Assembly (NCBI RefSeq): GCF_001514495.1
Contig: NZ_BCNM01000014.1
Location: 151,136-215,135 of the forward strand
Length of the DNA stretch: 64,000 bases
DNA from: Paenibacillus pabuli NBRC 13638
GTDB lineage: Bacteria > Bacillota > Bacilli > Paenibacillales > Paenibacillaceae
Reading direction: 5' to 3'
Shown: positions 51,716 to 59,944 of the stretch, piece by piece
How the letters are laid out: every line of letters starts with the position of its first letter
Numbering within the stretch: the stretch's first letter is position 1
Made by a program: the position numbers and the translations under genes
Notes under the pieces: model-generated
What the model was told of the DNA's origin: nothing
Database searches by the model: none
What the model saw: only the letters and a program-made list of their open reading frames with translations

Positions 51716-51744
51716 AATATAACACGAACATTTGTTTTGTTCAA
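51716..51744 (-). promoter_or_regulatory. Promoter of yneA
   Basis: TTGAAC and TATATT with a 17-base spacer on the minus strand; an SOS box fills the spacer. Confidence 0.65.
51725..51738. promoter_or_regulatory. SOS (LexA) box 1, yneA promoter
   Basis: CGAACATTTGTTTT fits the Gram-positive LexA consensus CGAAC-x4-GTTYC except near the 3' end. It lies between the -35 and -10 of yneA. Confidence 0.7.
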
Positions 51745-51753
51745 CACCTTTTT

Positions 51754-51767
51754 AGAACAATTGTTCG
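51754..51767. promoter_or_regulatory. SOS (LexA) box 2
   Basis: AGAACAATTGTTCG contains the perfect palindrome GAACAATTGTTC, just upstream of the yneA -35 region. Confidence 0.7.
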
Positions 51768-51916
51768 CTCTTTTTTTATTTGTATCTAATCCCCTAATTT
51801 CTTTCTTCTATAGTATGAAAGCTTTCATTTGCAGTATTTGATTGGATAAACAGAATAATTTTATGTTCATATGCAAAAAAACATTGATTTTATGCCCTAA
51901 TACTTAGAACTTATGT

Positions 51917-51945
51917 TTGTACGAACGGAGGTTCTATGTTATAAT
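51917..51945 (+). promoter_or_regulatory. Promoter of lexA
   Basis: TTGTAC and TATAAT with a 17-base spacer, 36 bases before the lexA ATG, overlapping SOS box 3. Confidence 0.65.
51922..51935. promoter_or_regulatory. SOS (LexA) box 3, lexA autoregulation
   Basis: CGAACGGAGGTTCT has both half-sites and sits in the lexA promoter spacer, as expected for autorepression. Confidence 0.7.
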
Positions 51946-51980
51946 TTTCCCAAACGTTACTAAAATGGGGTTGATACGGT

Positions 51981-52607
51981 ATGTCGAAGATATCCAGCAG
52001 GCAACAGGCTATTCTGGAGTTTATACGCAATGAAGTCCGGTTGAAGGGGTATCCTCCTTCCGTACGAGAAATTGGTGAAGCTGTTGGATTGGCTTCCAGC
52101 TCTACAGTACATGGACATCTGGATCGTTTGGAGAAGAAAGGCCTGATAAGACGGGACCCGACCAAGCCAAGAGCCATTGAACTTCTAAGTCAGGAAGAGT
52201 CAGAGCATTCACATCAGTTTGCTCACAGTGTCGCTCGCATTCCAGTCGTTGGTAAAGTTACTGCAGGGGTTCCAATTACAGCAACAGAGAACATTGAAGA
52301 TTACTTCCCCCTTCCTACGCATTATGTAGGCGAGCAAAAAGTATTTATGCTTTCGGTCGTGGGAGACAGTATGGTTGAAGCAGGTATTGTTAACGGAGAC
52401 TATGTTATCGTACGTCAGCAGCAAACTGCGGATAATGGTGATATCGTTGTAGCCATGACTGAAGACGATGAAGCTACGGTGAAGACGTTCTACAAGGAGA
52501 AAGATCATATTCGTCTTCAACCAGAGAATGCGACCTTTGAGCCTTTGCGTTTGAAACACGTCAGTATTCTGGGTAAAGTCATTGGCCTTTTCCGTGATAT
52601 TCATTAA
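51981..52607 (+). CDS. lexA: SOS repressor LexA
   Basis: Represses DNA-damage genes and cuts itself when RecA filaments form. The N-terminal winged helix has Y-P-P-S-V-R-E-I-G and S-S-S-T-V-H-G-H-L; the cleavage site is A95-G96 (V-T-A-G-V-P-I). The catalytic dyad is S130 (G-D-S-M) and K168 (T-V-K-T-F). 208 residues, normal length. Divergent from yneA. Confidence 0.97.
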   Translation: MSKISSRQQAILEFIRNEVRLKGYPPSVREIGEAVGLASSSTVHGHLDRLEKKGLIRRDPTKPRAIELLSQEESEHSHQFAHSVARIPVVGKVTAGVPITATENIEDYFPLPTHYVGEQKVFMLSVVGDSMVEAGIVNGDYVIVRQQQTADNGDIVVAMTEDDEATVKTFYKEKDHIRLQPENATFEPLRLKHVSILGKVIGLFRDIH

Positions 52608-52642
52608 TAGGATTAAAGTTGGTTCGTATCATTATGAACCAC

Positions 52643-52682
52643 ACAAAGAGGTTGCCCTGTTCATCAGGACAACCTCTTTGTC
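52643..52682. terminator. Bidirectional terminator between lexA and the aldehyde dehydrogenase gene
   Basis: ACAAAGAGGTTG-CCTG...CAGG-CAACCTCTTTGT; T-rich on both sides, between convergent genes. Confidence 0.85.
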
Positions 52683-52695
52683 TGCGTATTATTAT

Positions 52696-53997
52696 TTATT
52701 TGCTGCGTTTGAGCACGCTCTTATGATGCGAGAACACATCGAAACTCTGCTGACCGTGGTAAGAACCCATTCCACTTTCTCCTACTCCGCCAAACGGAAG
52801 ATAATGTGATGTCATATGAGACAACGTATCATTAATACAAACACCACCGAAAGATACTTGGTTCAGAACCTGATTTTGGAGATCCTCATCCTCAGTGAAG
52901 AGATATAATGCCAGTGGTTTTGGACGACGAACAATCTCATCTAGCATCGGGTTAAGATCACCATATTTAAACACAGGAAGAATTGGACCAAAGATCTCTT
53001 CTTGCATCACAGGTGACTTCCAATCCACTTCACCCAGTACCGTTGGTTCAATGAGCAGATGATCGCGTTCAGAGCGCCCACCGATCAATGTTTTGCCATC
53101 TTGGAGTAACGCGGATAAACGATCAAAGTTGCGAGCATTGACAATATGCGGAAAATCATTGTTCTGCAACACATCAGCACCATATTTGTCCCCAATCTCT
53201 GCACGGATTAATTCCAGCAATTTGTCATGTACATTCTCGTGCACAAGCAGGTAGTCCGGAGCAACACAGGTTTGCCCAGCATTCAGGAATTTACCGCGCA
53301 CAATGCGCTGAGCTGCCAGATTCAGATCTGCATCTTTATTAACAATAACCGGACTCTTCCCACCTAATTCCAATGTAACCGGGGTCAGATGCTCTGCTGC
53401 TGCCTTCATAACAATACGGCCCACACCTGTACTGCCTGTAAAGAAAATATAATCAAACTTTTCCTTTAATAGCGCTGTACTTGTCTCAACTTCCCCTTCC
53501 ATAACAGCGATGTACTCCTCAGGAAATATCTCATGAACCAGATTATAAGTCAGTCGCGATACAGCTGGCGTTAATTCAGACGGCTTGATAATCGCACAGT
53601 TACCCGCAGCTATGGCTCCAATCAGCGGACCAAAGGCCAGTTGGAATGGATAATTCCAAGGTGCGATTATAAGAGCAACACCGTAAGGTTCAGGATAAAT
53701 TGTGCTTACGCCATCAGGTATAGCAGAGTTCGTTGGCACTAGTCTTGGTGCAGCCCATTTCTCTATGTGATCCAAAGAAAAGTCCAGCTCGCCCAACACA
53801 ATACGAATCTCAGATCCATAAGCCTCTGCTTCGGATTTATTCAGATCCGCATGAAGTGCGTCGAGAATACGTTGCTGATATTTCTCAATTCCCTGTCTTA
53901 ATTGCTGGAGGGCACGAATACGGTACTCCATTGATTTGGTTTGACCTGTATTAAAGAATGTGCGCTGTTGTGCAACGAGTTTCTTTTCTAATTCCAC
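52696..53997 (-). CDS. Aldehyde dehydrogenase, class 3-like
   Basis: 433 residues, starting at GTG with GGAG eight bases ahead. NAD(P)-dependent oxidation of aldehydes to acids. Visible motifs: A-P-W-N-Y-P in the cofactor site, F-T-G-S-T-x-V-G, catalytic E in L-E-L-G-G-K and the nucleophile C in N-A-G-Q-T-C. The short length and C-terminal P-F-G-G-V-G-E-S-G match fatty-aldehyde/class 3 types such as Bacillus YwdH. The substrate is unknown. Confidence 0.92.
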   Translation of the reverse strand: MELEKKLVAQQRTFFNTGQTKSMEYRIRALQQLRQGIEKYQQRILDALHADLNKSEAEAYGSEIRIVLGELDFSLDHIEKWAAPRLVPTNSAIPDGVSTIYPEPYGVALIIAPWNYPFQLAFGPLIGAIAAGNCAIIKPSELTPAVSRLTYNLVHEIFPEEYIAVMEGEVETSTALLKEKFDYIFFTGSTGVGRIVMKAAAEHLTPVTLELGGKSPVIVNKDADLNLAAQRIVRGKFLNAGQTCVAPDYLLVHENVHDKLLELIRAEIGDKYGADVLQNNDFPHIVNARNFDRLSALLQDGKTLIGGRSERDHLLIEPTVLGEVDWKSPVMQEEIFGPILPVFKYGDLNPMLDEIVRRPKPLALYLFTEDEDLQNQVLNQVSFGGVCINDTLSHMTSHYLPFGGVGESGMGSYHGQQSFDVFSHHKSVLKRSK

Positions 53998-54214
53998 ATT
54001 AACATCTCCAATTAATTGTTCAAAATTTAATTACTAAAAACATAAATGTATTATAACGCATCTATATGAAACTATCAACATATAAACCAACAAACTTCTC
54101 ATTCCAAAATGTCCTCATTTACAATATTAAAATTTTACAGGGCTTTCGGTGGGAAATTTTATCTCTTTCAATCGGAATAGGAAAATAAACTACCAGAAGG
54201 GAGCCGCCAACAAA

Positions 54215-54400
54215 ATGCATAAAACGAACACTAAGCAAAAAAACAAGCTCGGAATTCTGTACGGAATCCGGCTTGTTTTGTATATTGCTGGAAGAGGTGT
54301 GCGCTTTAACCTTACAACATTATTTGACAAGACGGGCGTTTACCCAATCGGCATGGTCACTATTTATACCATCTCCACCATCTGTTACGTTATGTTTTAG
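54215..54400 (+). CDS. Possible small hydrophobic protein
   Basis: A 61-codon frame from ATG 54215 with GGGAG about 11 bases upstream. The N-terminus is Lys/Asn/Thr-rich and the rest mildly hydrophobic. No family recognised. A strong hairpin with T runs lies inside the frame (54242-54276), which makes real translation doubtful; the hairpin may be the functional element instead. Confidence 0.25.
   Translation: MHKTNTKQKNKLGILYGIRLVLYIAGRGVRFNLTTLFDKTGVYPIGMVTIYTISTICYVMF
54236..54276. terminator. Strong hairpin with U runs inside a small open frame
   Basis: AACAAGC-CGG ... CCG-GCTTGTT stem. The minus strand continues TTTTTTTG and the plus strand TTTTG. No gene that it would terminate was recognised on either side. 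Confidence 0.6.
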
Positions 54401-55209
54401 CTCATTCTTTCCGGAAGGATGACAAAATCAAGTCGAGCGAATCTAAAAGCGTCTGAGCAAACTGGCCTGATCACCGTTATTAACACCATTAATCCTATTT
54501 CTCCTTTTAAATCTTTATTCTCACTTTAATTACATCAATCGAAATGTAAATATTTTACTACTATATTTTCTATATCCGATCCCGCAAAATGAGCGAGACC
54601 CAATTCTTCTTCATACAAGAACATTGATCTGACTGACGGCATATCTCAAATCACCTTAGCACCCCAGTAATTACTGTTAGTATCTAGCCATCAAAAAAGT
54701 GCATCAGGTAAGGTAGTATTCGTGATCAGAGTCGCTACCCGGCCTTCTTCATCTGAAGGGACACCCTAACGGTAATTAGGAAAAAATACAGAAATCAACA
54801 TCAGTTTACTGCACTATTCTGAATTGATTACATAGTTTGAAGAGTTTCTGTACTTCCTGACCGCTTATTCCATCAAAAAACAAGAACTGCATTCGGGATT
54901 AATAATCTTATGTATGATCAACACCTGTACTCTTCTCAACTTCACTATATTGTTCATATGTTCTAAATAGTGTCTTCTGCCGAATTGTAAAATTCATTTT
55001 TTCATTAAGGTCTTTTACATAGGAAGCATTGGATCGGATACACTTTTGCACCTGTATGTTTCACCTCGACCGTTGAGGCTATTAACTTTATCAAGGAACA
55101 TCTACAAGGATACCCTCTGGGGGGATCATTCTTGATGAACAAAAATAAATACAACAATTTGATAATTTATAATTTGGCACGATGAAGAAATACGATAAAT
55201 TCAGTGAGA
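54401..55209. other. Long intergenic stretch without an identified gene
   Basis: About 800 AT-rich bases. Around 55060-55180 there is a plus-strand frame with coding-like residues (F-A-P-V-C-F-T-S-T-V-E-A-I-N-F-I-K-E) but no start and a shifted upstream continuation, likely a decayed gene. The rest shows no supportable frame or known RNA. Confidence 0.35.
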
Positions 55210-55214
55210 AATTA

Positions 55215-55252
55215 AAGAAGAGCAGCTTTAGAAACCTAAAGCTGCTCTTCTT
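55215..55252 (-). terminator. Intrinsic terminator of the histidine phosphatase gene
   Basis: GAAGAGCAGCTTTAG-gtttc-TAAAGCTGCTCTTC hairpin, about 55 bases after the stop. Confidence 0.85.
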
Positions 55253-55304
55253 GGTTAAATCCATCATTAAAGCTATACACCGTGCATAGAAAATTTTAAA
55301 TAAT

Positions 55305-55931
55305 TTACATTCCGGCTTGCTGTAAAACTTCTTCTAATGTCTGTTTTCCAATAACCTTATACCCTTTTTGATCTCCCAGCGGTTTAATAATAACTGTCTC
55401 CATACTCGATAGTTCTCCTAGTCCCACCCCGGGAGGAAAAGAGTGAGCTACAATTAGCCTGTTAAAATGAATTGGAAGCGCCTGTTCAACTTCATTTGTA
55501 AATGCTTTAAGTGTACTGTCTATAGTTTCAGTGCTCGGGTTTTGACTGAGTTTATATATGTTTAACCAGAAATTATTTACTTTTACATTTTGTGAACCAA
55601 AAGAAGTCTGAGCCGTCTGGAGGGTTCTACATAAAGGGCTTGCTTCTACGGGTTTATTAATAGGAATATTTAGTTTTCGAATAGCATTGCCATACTTCTC
55701 AGCCTGTTCCTTTCCCGTAGCACTTAGATTCCTCTGTGTAGTGCAATCTGTCAGACTAAAATCTTGTTGATCTTCCCCTACAGTTGCGTCTCCATGACGG
55801 ATATATAGTATGTACCCACCTTTTTGAAGATCATTTATAAGAGAAGATCCGGAAATTTCTGATCCTCTGGCACTACAAGTTGTTCCAAGCAACATAAGAA
55901 AACAGGGTACGATAATGAATAAACGGTACAT
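55305..55931 (-). CDS. Exported histidine phosphatase family protein
   Basis: 208 residues. An N-terminal signal-like helix (L-F-I-I-V-P-C-F-L-M-L-L) is followed by C-S-A-R-G; the residues before C20 are G-T-T, so this is not a clear lipobox and it may be a secreted form. The branch-1 phosphatase motif is R-H-G-D-A-T, with S-P-L-C-R-T-L-Q-T-A and V-A-H-S-F-P-P as the second histidine region. Target unknown. It sits at the edge of the accessory region with a clear terminator behind it. Confidence 0.8.
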   Translation of the reverse strand: MYRLFIIVPCFLMLLGTTCSARGSEISGSSLINDLQKGGYILYIRHGDATVGEDQQDFSLTDCTTQRNLSATGKEQAEKYGNAIRKLNIPINKPVEASPLCRTLQTAQTSFGSQNVKVNNFWLNIYKLSQNPSTETIDSTLKAFTNEVEQALPIHFNRLIVAHSFPPGVGLGELSSMETVIIKPLGDQKGYKVIGKQTLEEVLQQAGM

Positions 55932-55989
55932 TTCTCTACCACCTTTTTCTCTCTAAACTCCCCTTAATACAATATTTTATACAATGTTT

Positions 55990-56340
55990 CATCATTCAGA
56001 GTGGATTTATGGACTCGAAGAAAACGAGCTTATCGCACTACACCAAGAATTAAAACGCCTCAAAATGGAAGACGATATTTTAGGTAAGCCGCGCTGATCA
56101 GGGAACGAAAGTAGCTGTCATCCAGAATAACCAAGATAATTACTCGGTAATCAGCAATGTGTGACGTCCTGCAATTCCATAGAAGTACATTTTACTATAA
56201 AGCCCCAAGAAGAGTTACTCGAAGATATATCACCACAGCCATTATAGGTGTGTTCCAAAAATTTCGAAAAACATATGTACCTGAAAGATCAATGCTAAAC
56301 TTCACGAACAAGGGCTGGTTGTTTCCAGGGCCCTCCTTTG
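55990..56340 (+). pseudogene. IS3-family transposase remnant (OrfA tail and OrfB start)
   Basis: The plus strand first reads E-E-N-E-L-I-A-L-H-Q-E-L-K-R-L-K, then a one-base slip to A-A-L-I-R-E-R-K-stop, the typical IS3 OrfA C-terminus. It continues as the OrfB beginning: V-I-Q-N-N-Q-D-N-Y-S-V, a slip to M-C-D-V-L-Q-F-H-R-S-T-F-Y-Y-K-A, and T-T-A-I-I-G-V-F-Q-K-F-R-K-T-Y. The DDE catalytic region and the ends are missing. It is a decayed insertion sequence showing past mobile activity here. Confidence 0.7.
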
Positions 56341-56389
56341 GAGTTGTACAAGATCCTCAGTACCTTGTGTTGAAAATCCGTCAACATTT

Positions 56390-56608
56390 TTAGTCCCCCT
56401 ATAGTCGTTCTTATAGGACGGCATGCCAGTAAACCAGATTCGTGAAATGTCCGTGGCTGCCCCAACAATAGATCATCAGCATTAATCATCCAGACCGAAT
56501 ACTCTTGACCTGGATACGTCGCTTTGTGATCTTGCCGCTTTGATCCTCATAAATAATCTCGACCAAACAACTAAGTATTTCACTGGCATGTTTATCCCTC
56601 TAATAAAT
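56390..56608 (-). pseudogene. Decayed small gene (WYL-like C-terminal fragment)
   Basis: The minus strand shows L-V-E-I-I-Y-E-D-Q-S-G-K-I-T-K-R-R-I-Q-V, then after a frame shift P-R-T-F-H-E-S-G-L-L-A-C-R-P-I. Together these resemble a short WYL-domain-like protein known in Bacilli. At least two frame changes mean it is not intact. Function not claimed. Confidence 0.35.
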
Positions 56609-56675
56609 AGAACGTACGTTTCCTTTTTTTATATTATATGGAATATATGTTAGTTTTTCAATGGGGATAAAAACA

Positions 56676-56711
56676 TAAAAAAGCGTAAGGAGATCTCTTC
56701 TCCTTACGCTT
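56676..56711 (-). terminator. Intrinsic terminator of the 109-residue secreted protein gene
   Basis: AAGCGTAAGGAG-aagagat-CTCCTTACGCTT then TTTTATG on the minus strand, 25 bases after the stop. Confidence 0.85.
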
Positions 56712-56735
56712 CCGAAATAAACGTTAATGTTGCAG

Positions 56736-57065
56736 TTATTTCCAGTCACTTTTTTTTAGATAAGTTTCATCATACGCAACAATTACACTGGTGTTATCAG
56801 TAACTTTTTGTACGTCATAAACAACTTCTTTTTTGTTGTAATCAATTTTATTTGAATCAACTTTTACAAAGACACCATGGTCCTTTACATAAATTTCATC
56901 AGGGTGGTCAGAATCATACTTTAAATTAGCTGGAAGAGTGTCGTTGGAAGTGTATTTTGAATCAGTAACATTATCTCCAGATGCTTGAATCAAAGATGTC
57001 CCAGCAATTGCAGTTGCACCGATCACCGTTGCAGCCAATATCGAAGTTAAAATTTTTTTCCGCAT
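56736..57065 (-). CDS. Small secreted protein of unknown function
   Basis: About 109 residues from ATG 57065 (AGGA eight bases ahead; the frame also opens at 57071). Sec signal peptide K-K-I-L-T-S-I-L-A-A-T-V-I-G-A with cleavage near I-Q-A-S. The mature part is small, acidic and Lys/Asp/Val-rich, with D-H-P-D-E-I-Y-V and V-V-Y-D-V segments. No known family. Likely wall-associated or free in the medium. Confidence 0.75.
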   Translation of the reverse strand: MRKKILTSILAATVIGATAIAGTSLIQASGDNVTDSKYTSNDTLPANLKYDSDHPDEIYVKDHGVFVKVDSNKIDYNKKEVVYDVQKVTDNTSVIVAYDETYLKKSDWK

Positions 57066-57585
57066 AATCATCTTCCTTTCTATGAATAGAATATTTTAGC
57101 TTGTCATCCCGTTACCTCTAATTTTAAATAAACTACCTGAGGTTTGAGTAACATTCGTTATAAGTAGGAACACTGGATTGCTTGCAGTTCCTTTCGGAAC
57201 ATTTGTAAAATTAATTTTAGTATTTTATCAGTTAGGTTTCCAGAAACCTGGATTACAGAAGATTTTTTTGTATCGTCTTTTGTCGCTAATTGGTAATTAC
57301 TTCCACCCGGTGATTTGAATCCCCTGATGTTTGAACCAACGTAATACTAATTGCTCCTGAGCGGTGTATTGGCAGATTACTGTCAATACATAAATAATTA
57401 GTAATTCCAGAGAATTCATAATATAAATTTTCCCCATCTGTTGACATTAGAGTAAAAAGGGTCTGAATCACACCCTTTGTTAATTATAGGTGTTTTTGGC
57501 ATAAATGCAAACAAAGAATCATTTGCCGATTGACATAGTTGGAGGTTAGTAATGATTCATAATGTCAGTGAGATCTTCAATTTCT
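57066..57585. other. Intergenic region, no gene seen
   Basis: About 520 AT-rich bases between the small secreted protein gene and the zinc-ribbon fragments. A 61-codon frame at 57286-57471 (minus) has no ribosome site or motif and is not supported. Confidence 0.35.
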
Positions 57586-57751
57586 AGCTGCCATTATTTG
57601 CCTCAATTGTGGAGAACATTACGGACAATCCAGTGGATTTGCCAATTTTATCATTGGTTGCTTTATTGCAGGGTTTGTTTGTATCGGGTTTGGATTTTAC
57701 GCCTTGTCAGAATTTCTTGAGACATTTGAAACCTTTAGTTTTAAACAGTAA
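57586..57751 (+). pseudogene. Truncated zinc-ribbon membrane protein fragment 1
   Basis: The plus strand reads I-C-L-N-C-G-E-H-Y-G-Q, then F-A-N-F-I-I-G-C-F-I-A-G-F-V (a membrane helix), ending at a TAA at about 57749. There is no start codon in frame; a TGA lies upstream. It keeps half a zinc ribbon and one helix, and is related to fragment 2 beginning about 50 bases downstream. Confidence 0.45.
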
Positions 57752-57786
57752 ATAGATAAACAAGACTATTCTGGATTGATTAAAAG

Positions 57787-58131
57787 TTGGAGGGGATACC
57801 TGGAAGAGAAAATAGGTATTATAGTTGGAACAACATTACAATCTGTTTCCATTCTAACAATGTTTATATGGCTACTCGTTTCTTTGGTAGAATGTTCGGA
57901 AATATATTCGCCGTAATTAAAGGTAATAACCCTAGCTTGGAATCTTGTCGTTCATGTGGTCATAAAATATCTAAAGAAGCTGTTTTTTGTCCTTATTGTG
58001 GTCAAACTTTCGGACAAATCAATTCTTCTCTACCTCTATATTTGCCAACTTTTTTGCTGGAGTTGTATCTCTTGCTGGAGGAATCGACTTTTATTTTATT
58101 TGTTAGACTTATTAAAAGATCAGTTATCTAG
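57787..58131 (+). pseudogene. Frameshifted zinc-ribbon membrane protein fragment 2
   Basis: Three frames each carry a credible piece. G-I-I-V-G-T-T-L-Q-S-V (helix; frame from CTG 57800) is followed by C-R-S-C-G-H ... C-P-Y-C-G (complete zinc ribbon, about 57953-58005). A third frame then reads F-A-N-F-F-A-G-V-V-S-L-A-G-G, like fragment 1. A helix-zinc ribbon-helix protein broken by two frame changes explains this best. An intact 114-residue frame also runs from 57787, but its ends do not look natural. Confidence 0.45.
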
Positions 58132-58144
58132 TTTTCAGCTACAA

Positions 58145-58173
58145 AGGAGCCATTAACTAAGGCTCCTATTTTT
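58145..58173 (+). terminator. Intrinsic terminator after the zinc-ribbon fragment
   Basis: GGAGCC-attaactaa-GGCTCC then TATTTTT. Confidence 0.75.
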
Positions 58174-58367
58174 GTACCCTAAAATCAAATGTACCACGAA
58201 AGTATCTCTTCCCCATGACCTCAATGGATACTGGGCTATACTTCTCTACCGGGCCGCCATAGTCAATGATGTGCTCACGATCTCCCCCAGAACATGCCAG
58301 AAGGACCTGGGTTAATGCCGCTACGAGGAAGTCTAAATCTGTGGATAATCTTATATGTATAATTCAT
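58166..58367 (-). pseudogene. Frameshifted small lipoprotein gene
   Basis: The minus strand begins M-N-Y-T-Y-K-I-I-H-R-F-R from ATG 58367 (GGTGATGAG ahead). One base out of frame it continues L-V-A-A-L-T-Q-V-L-L-A-C-S-G-G, a lipobox, then D-Y-G-G-P-V-E-K-Y-S-P-V-S to a TAG at about 58166. The two parts joined make a 65-residue lipoprotein, so a single frameshift has broken it, unless the sequence has an error here. Confidence 0.5.
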
Positions 58368-58639
58368 CTCATCACCAATCTATCAATTCGACTAAAGGTA
58401 TGTTTTTCCTGCACAAATAACTCATTTCCAACATTTCTACAAACAGTACATTCCAAAATAATATTCATACAGCCAACATTTTACAATATTATCATTTACA
58501 AATGTCGATTTAATATGGTATATTTATCCATGGTTGGCCAACCTAATTATGTGAGAGCTCTTCAATATCTTTAATTTCAAATAACAACTTAAAACAGAAT
58601 CTTACTTTATTGGTTCTAGTATATTTGGGAGGTTTGAAT

Positions 58640-59107
58640 ATGAAAAGATTAAGAAAATTCTCTATTTCTGTTATGGCAACGGCATGTTTGATGGCTTTCG
58701 GGTCAAGTTCTGCTTTTGCAGCAACGGGTTGGGCAGATACTCCTGAAACCGCGGAAGTAATGTATACAAGTATTAGTCCAACTTCTGGATTCAGCGCTAC
58801 ACAGTATTTAGACAGCATGAGTGATAATGATTATTATCTTGTAGACAATACAAATGGATCTTCTGTAATCACATTTGGCGTTATTGCTACCCCTCCACCT
58901 AATTTCGATATTGTTATGATTGTTTATAAAATGAATGCAAGCGGTGGAATAGAGTTCATTAAAACGGATAACTGGAATGGGCCTGGATACGCCGAGGCAA
59001 TTGGTATGAGTGCTAAACCTGGGGAGAAGGTTTACTTTAGAATCATGGATAACGGCATTAACAACTACAACCAACCTTATAATATTCAATTTACAAAATA
59101 CAACTAA
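58640..59107 (+). CDS. Secreted protein with PPC-like beta domain
   Basis: 155 residues from ATG 58640 (GGGAGG seven bases ahead; the frame opens earlier at 58610 without a site). Signal peptide ends about F-A-A-T. The mature chain W-A-D-T-P ... D-N-D-Y-Y-L-V-D ... Y-F-R-I-M-D-N ... Y-N-I-Q-F resembles the bacterial pre-peptidase C-terminal (PPC) jelly-roll fold that occurs in exoproteases, but no catalytic domain is present. A stand-alone accessory or lectin-like role is inference. Confidence 0.7.
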   Translation: MKRLRKFSISVMATACLMAFGSSSAFAATGWADTPETAEVMYTSISPTSGFSATQYLDSMSDNDYYLVDNTNGSSVITFGVIATPPPNFDIVMIVYKMNASGGIEFIKTDNWNGPGYAEAIGMSAKPGEKVYFRIMDNGINNYNQPYNIQFTKYN

Positions 59108-59130
59108 TCAATATTATAGTCTAAATTCAA

Positions 59131-59168
59131 AAAAAAGGCTCTCCAGCTTCATGCAGGGAGTCTTTTTC
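59131..59168 (+). terminator. Intrinsic terminator of the PPC-like gene
   Basis: AAAGGCTCTCC-AGC...GC-GGGAGTCTTTTT, 25 bases after the stop. Confidence 0.8.
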
Positions 59169-59285
59169 ATTTTAATCTTTTAAAATAATTCATCGCTTCA
59201 TACCATGCATTTTTCATAGCAAAATATACCTAGTCCTGATAGACTATTCATGTTGTTAATTATTACTATATCAGGAGGAATTGCA

Positions 59286-59846
59286 TTGCGTAAAGTTACT
59301 TCTTTATTATGTACGTTATCAATTTTATTTTGTTTAGTTGCACCTACAGTGAATTCAGCTTCAGTAAACCCTAAGGCATTATTAGAGAAAAAATACCCTA
59401 GAGAACGCGTAACAGTTAGCAAGTCAGTAGACTTAAATGGAGACAACAAGAAGGAACACTTACTGATAACTGACTCAGGAAACTTTTATCTAATCAACTC
59501 TAAAAGTGTCATAGTACTTATCAGTAAAAATGTTATTAGCGACGATGAATTGGACTTCCCAGCGATACATATTTACCAAGTATCTAAAAAAGAAAAGCAC
59601 GTAGCAGTAACTTATAATTATTTCCCTTCTAACACACAACTTGATGCTTACAAATATAAAGATGGAACCTTACAGAGAAAACTCTCTATTATGGGCGATC
59701 AAGGTGTGAAGATTTCAAACAAAGGGGTCATAAGTCAATACTGGAAAAATTTCTATCCTGAAGGTGGCTGGAAATTAGCCATAGCTACTTATACTTGGAG
59801 CAGTACAAAAAATAAATATATAGGTTCAGGCGAATTACCACGATAA
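59286..59846 (+). CDS. Secreted protein with an acidic D-x-N-G-D loop
   Basis: 186 residues from TTG 59286 (AGGAGG seven bases ahead; the frame opens at 59250 without a site). Signal peptide cleaved near V-N-S-A. The D-L-N-G-D-N-K-K-E-H-L-L-I segment is the calcium-binding loop plus strand seen in VCBS/FG-GAP-like repeats; only one copy is present. The rest is beta-rich, with Y-N-Y-F-P and Y-P-E-G-G-W. No enzyme motif. It is flanked by terminators, so it forms its own transcription unit. Confidence 0.7.
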   Translation: MRKVTSLLCTLSILFCLVAPTVNSASVNPKALLEKKYPRERVTVSKSVDLNGDNKKEHLLITDSGNFYLINSKSVIVLISKNVISDDELDFPAIHIYQVSKKEKHVAVTYNYFPSNTQLDAYKYKDGTLQRKLSIMGDQGVKISNKGVISQYWKNFYPEGGWKLAIATYTWSSTKNKYIGSGELPR

Positions 59847-59894
59847 AACAAATAAGACTCTCCCGAAGATATGTTGGGAGAGTCTTATTTGTTT
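59846..59894. terminator. Long perfect bidirectional terminator
   Basis: A 19-bp stem (AAACAAATAAGACTCTCCC and its complement, 11-base loop) between the convergent secreted-protein and HNH nuclease genes. Confidence 0.85.
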
Positions 59895-59944
59895 TAAGTT
59901 CTTTATGCAAAAAATACTCAAATACCATAAAACAAAAAAATATT

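Noticed and set aside
57286..57471. 61-codon minus-strand frame
   Set aside because: No ribosome site or motif, in AT-rich decayed DNA.
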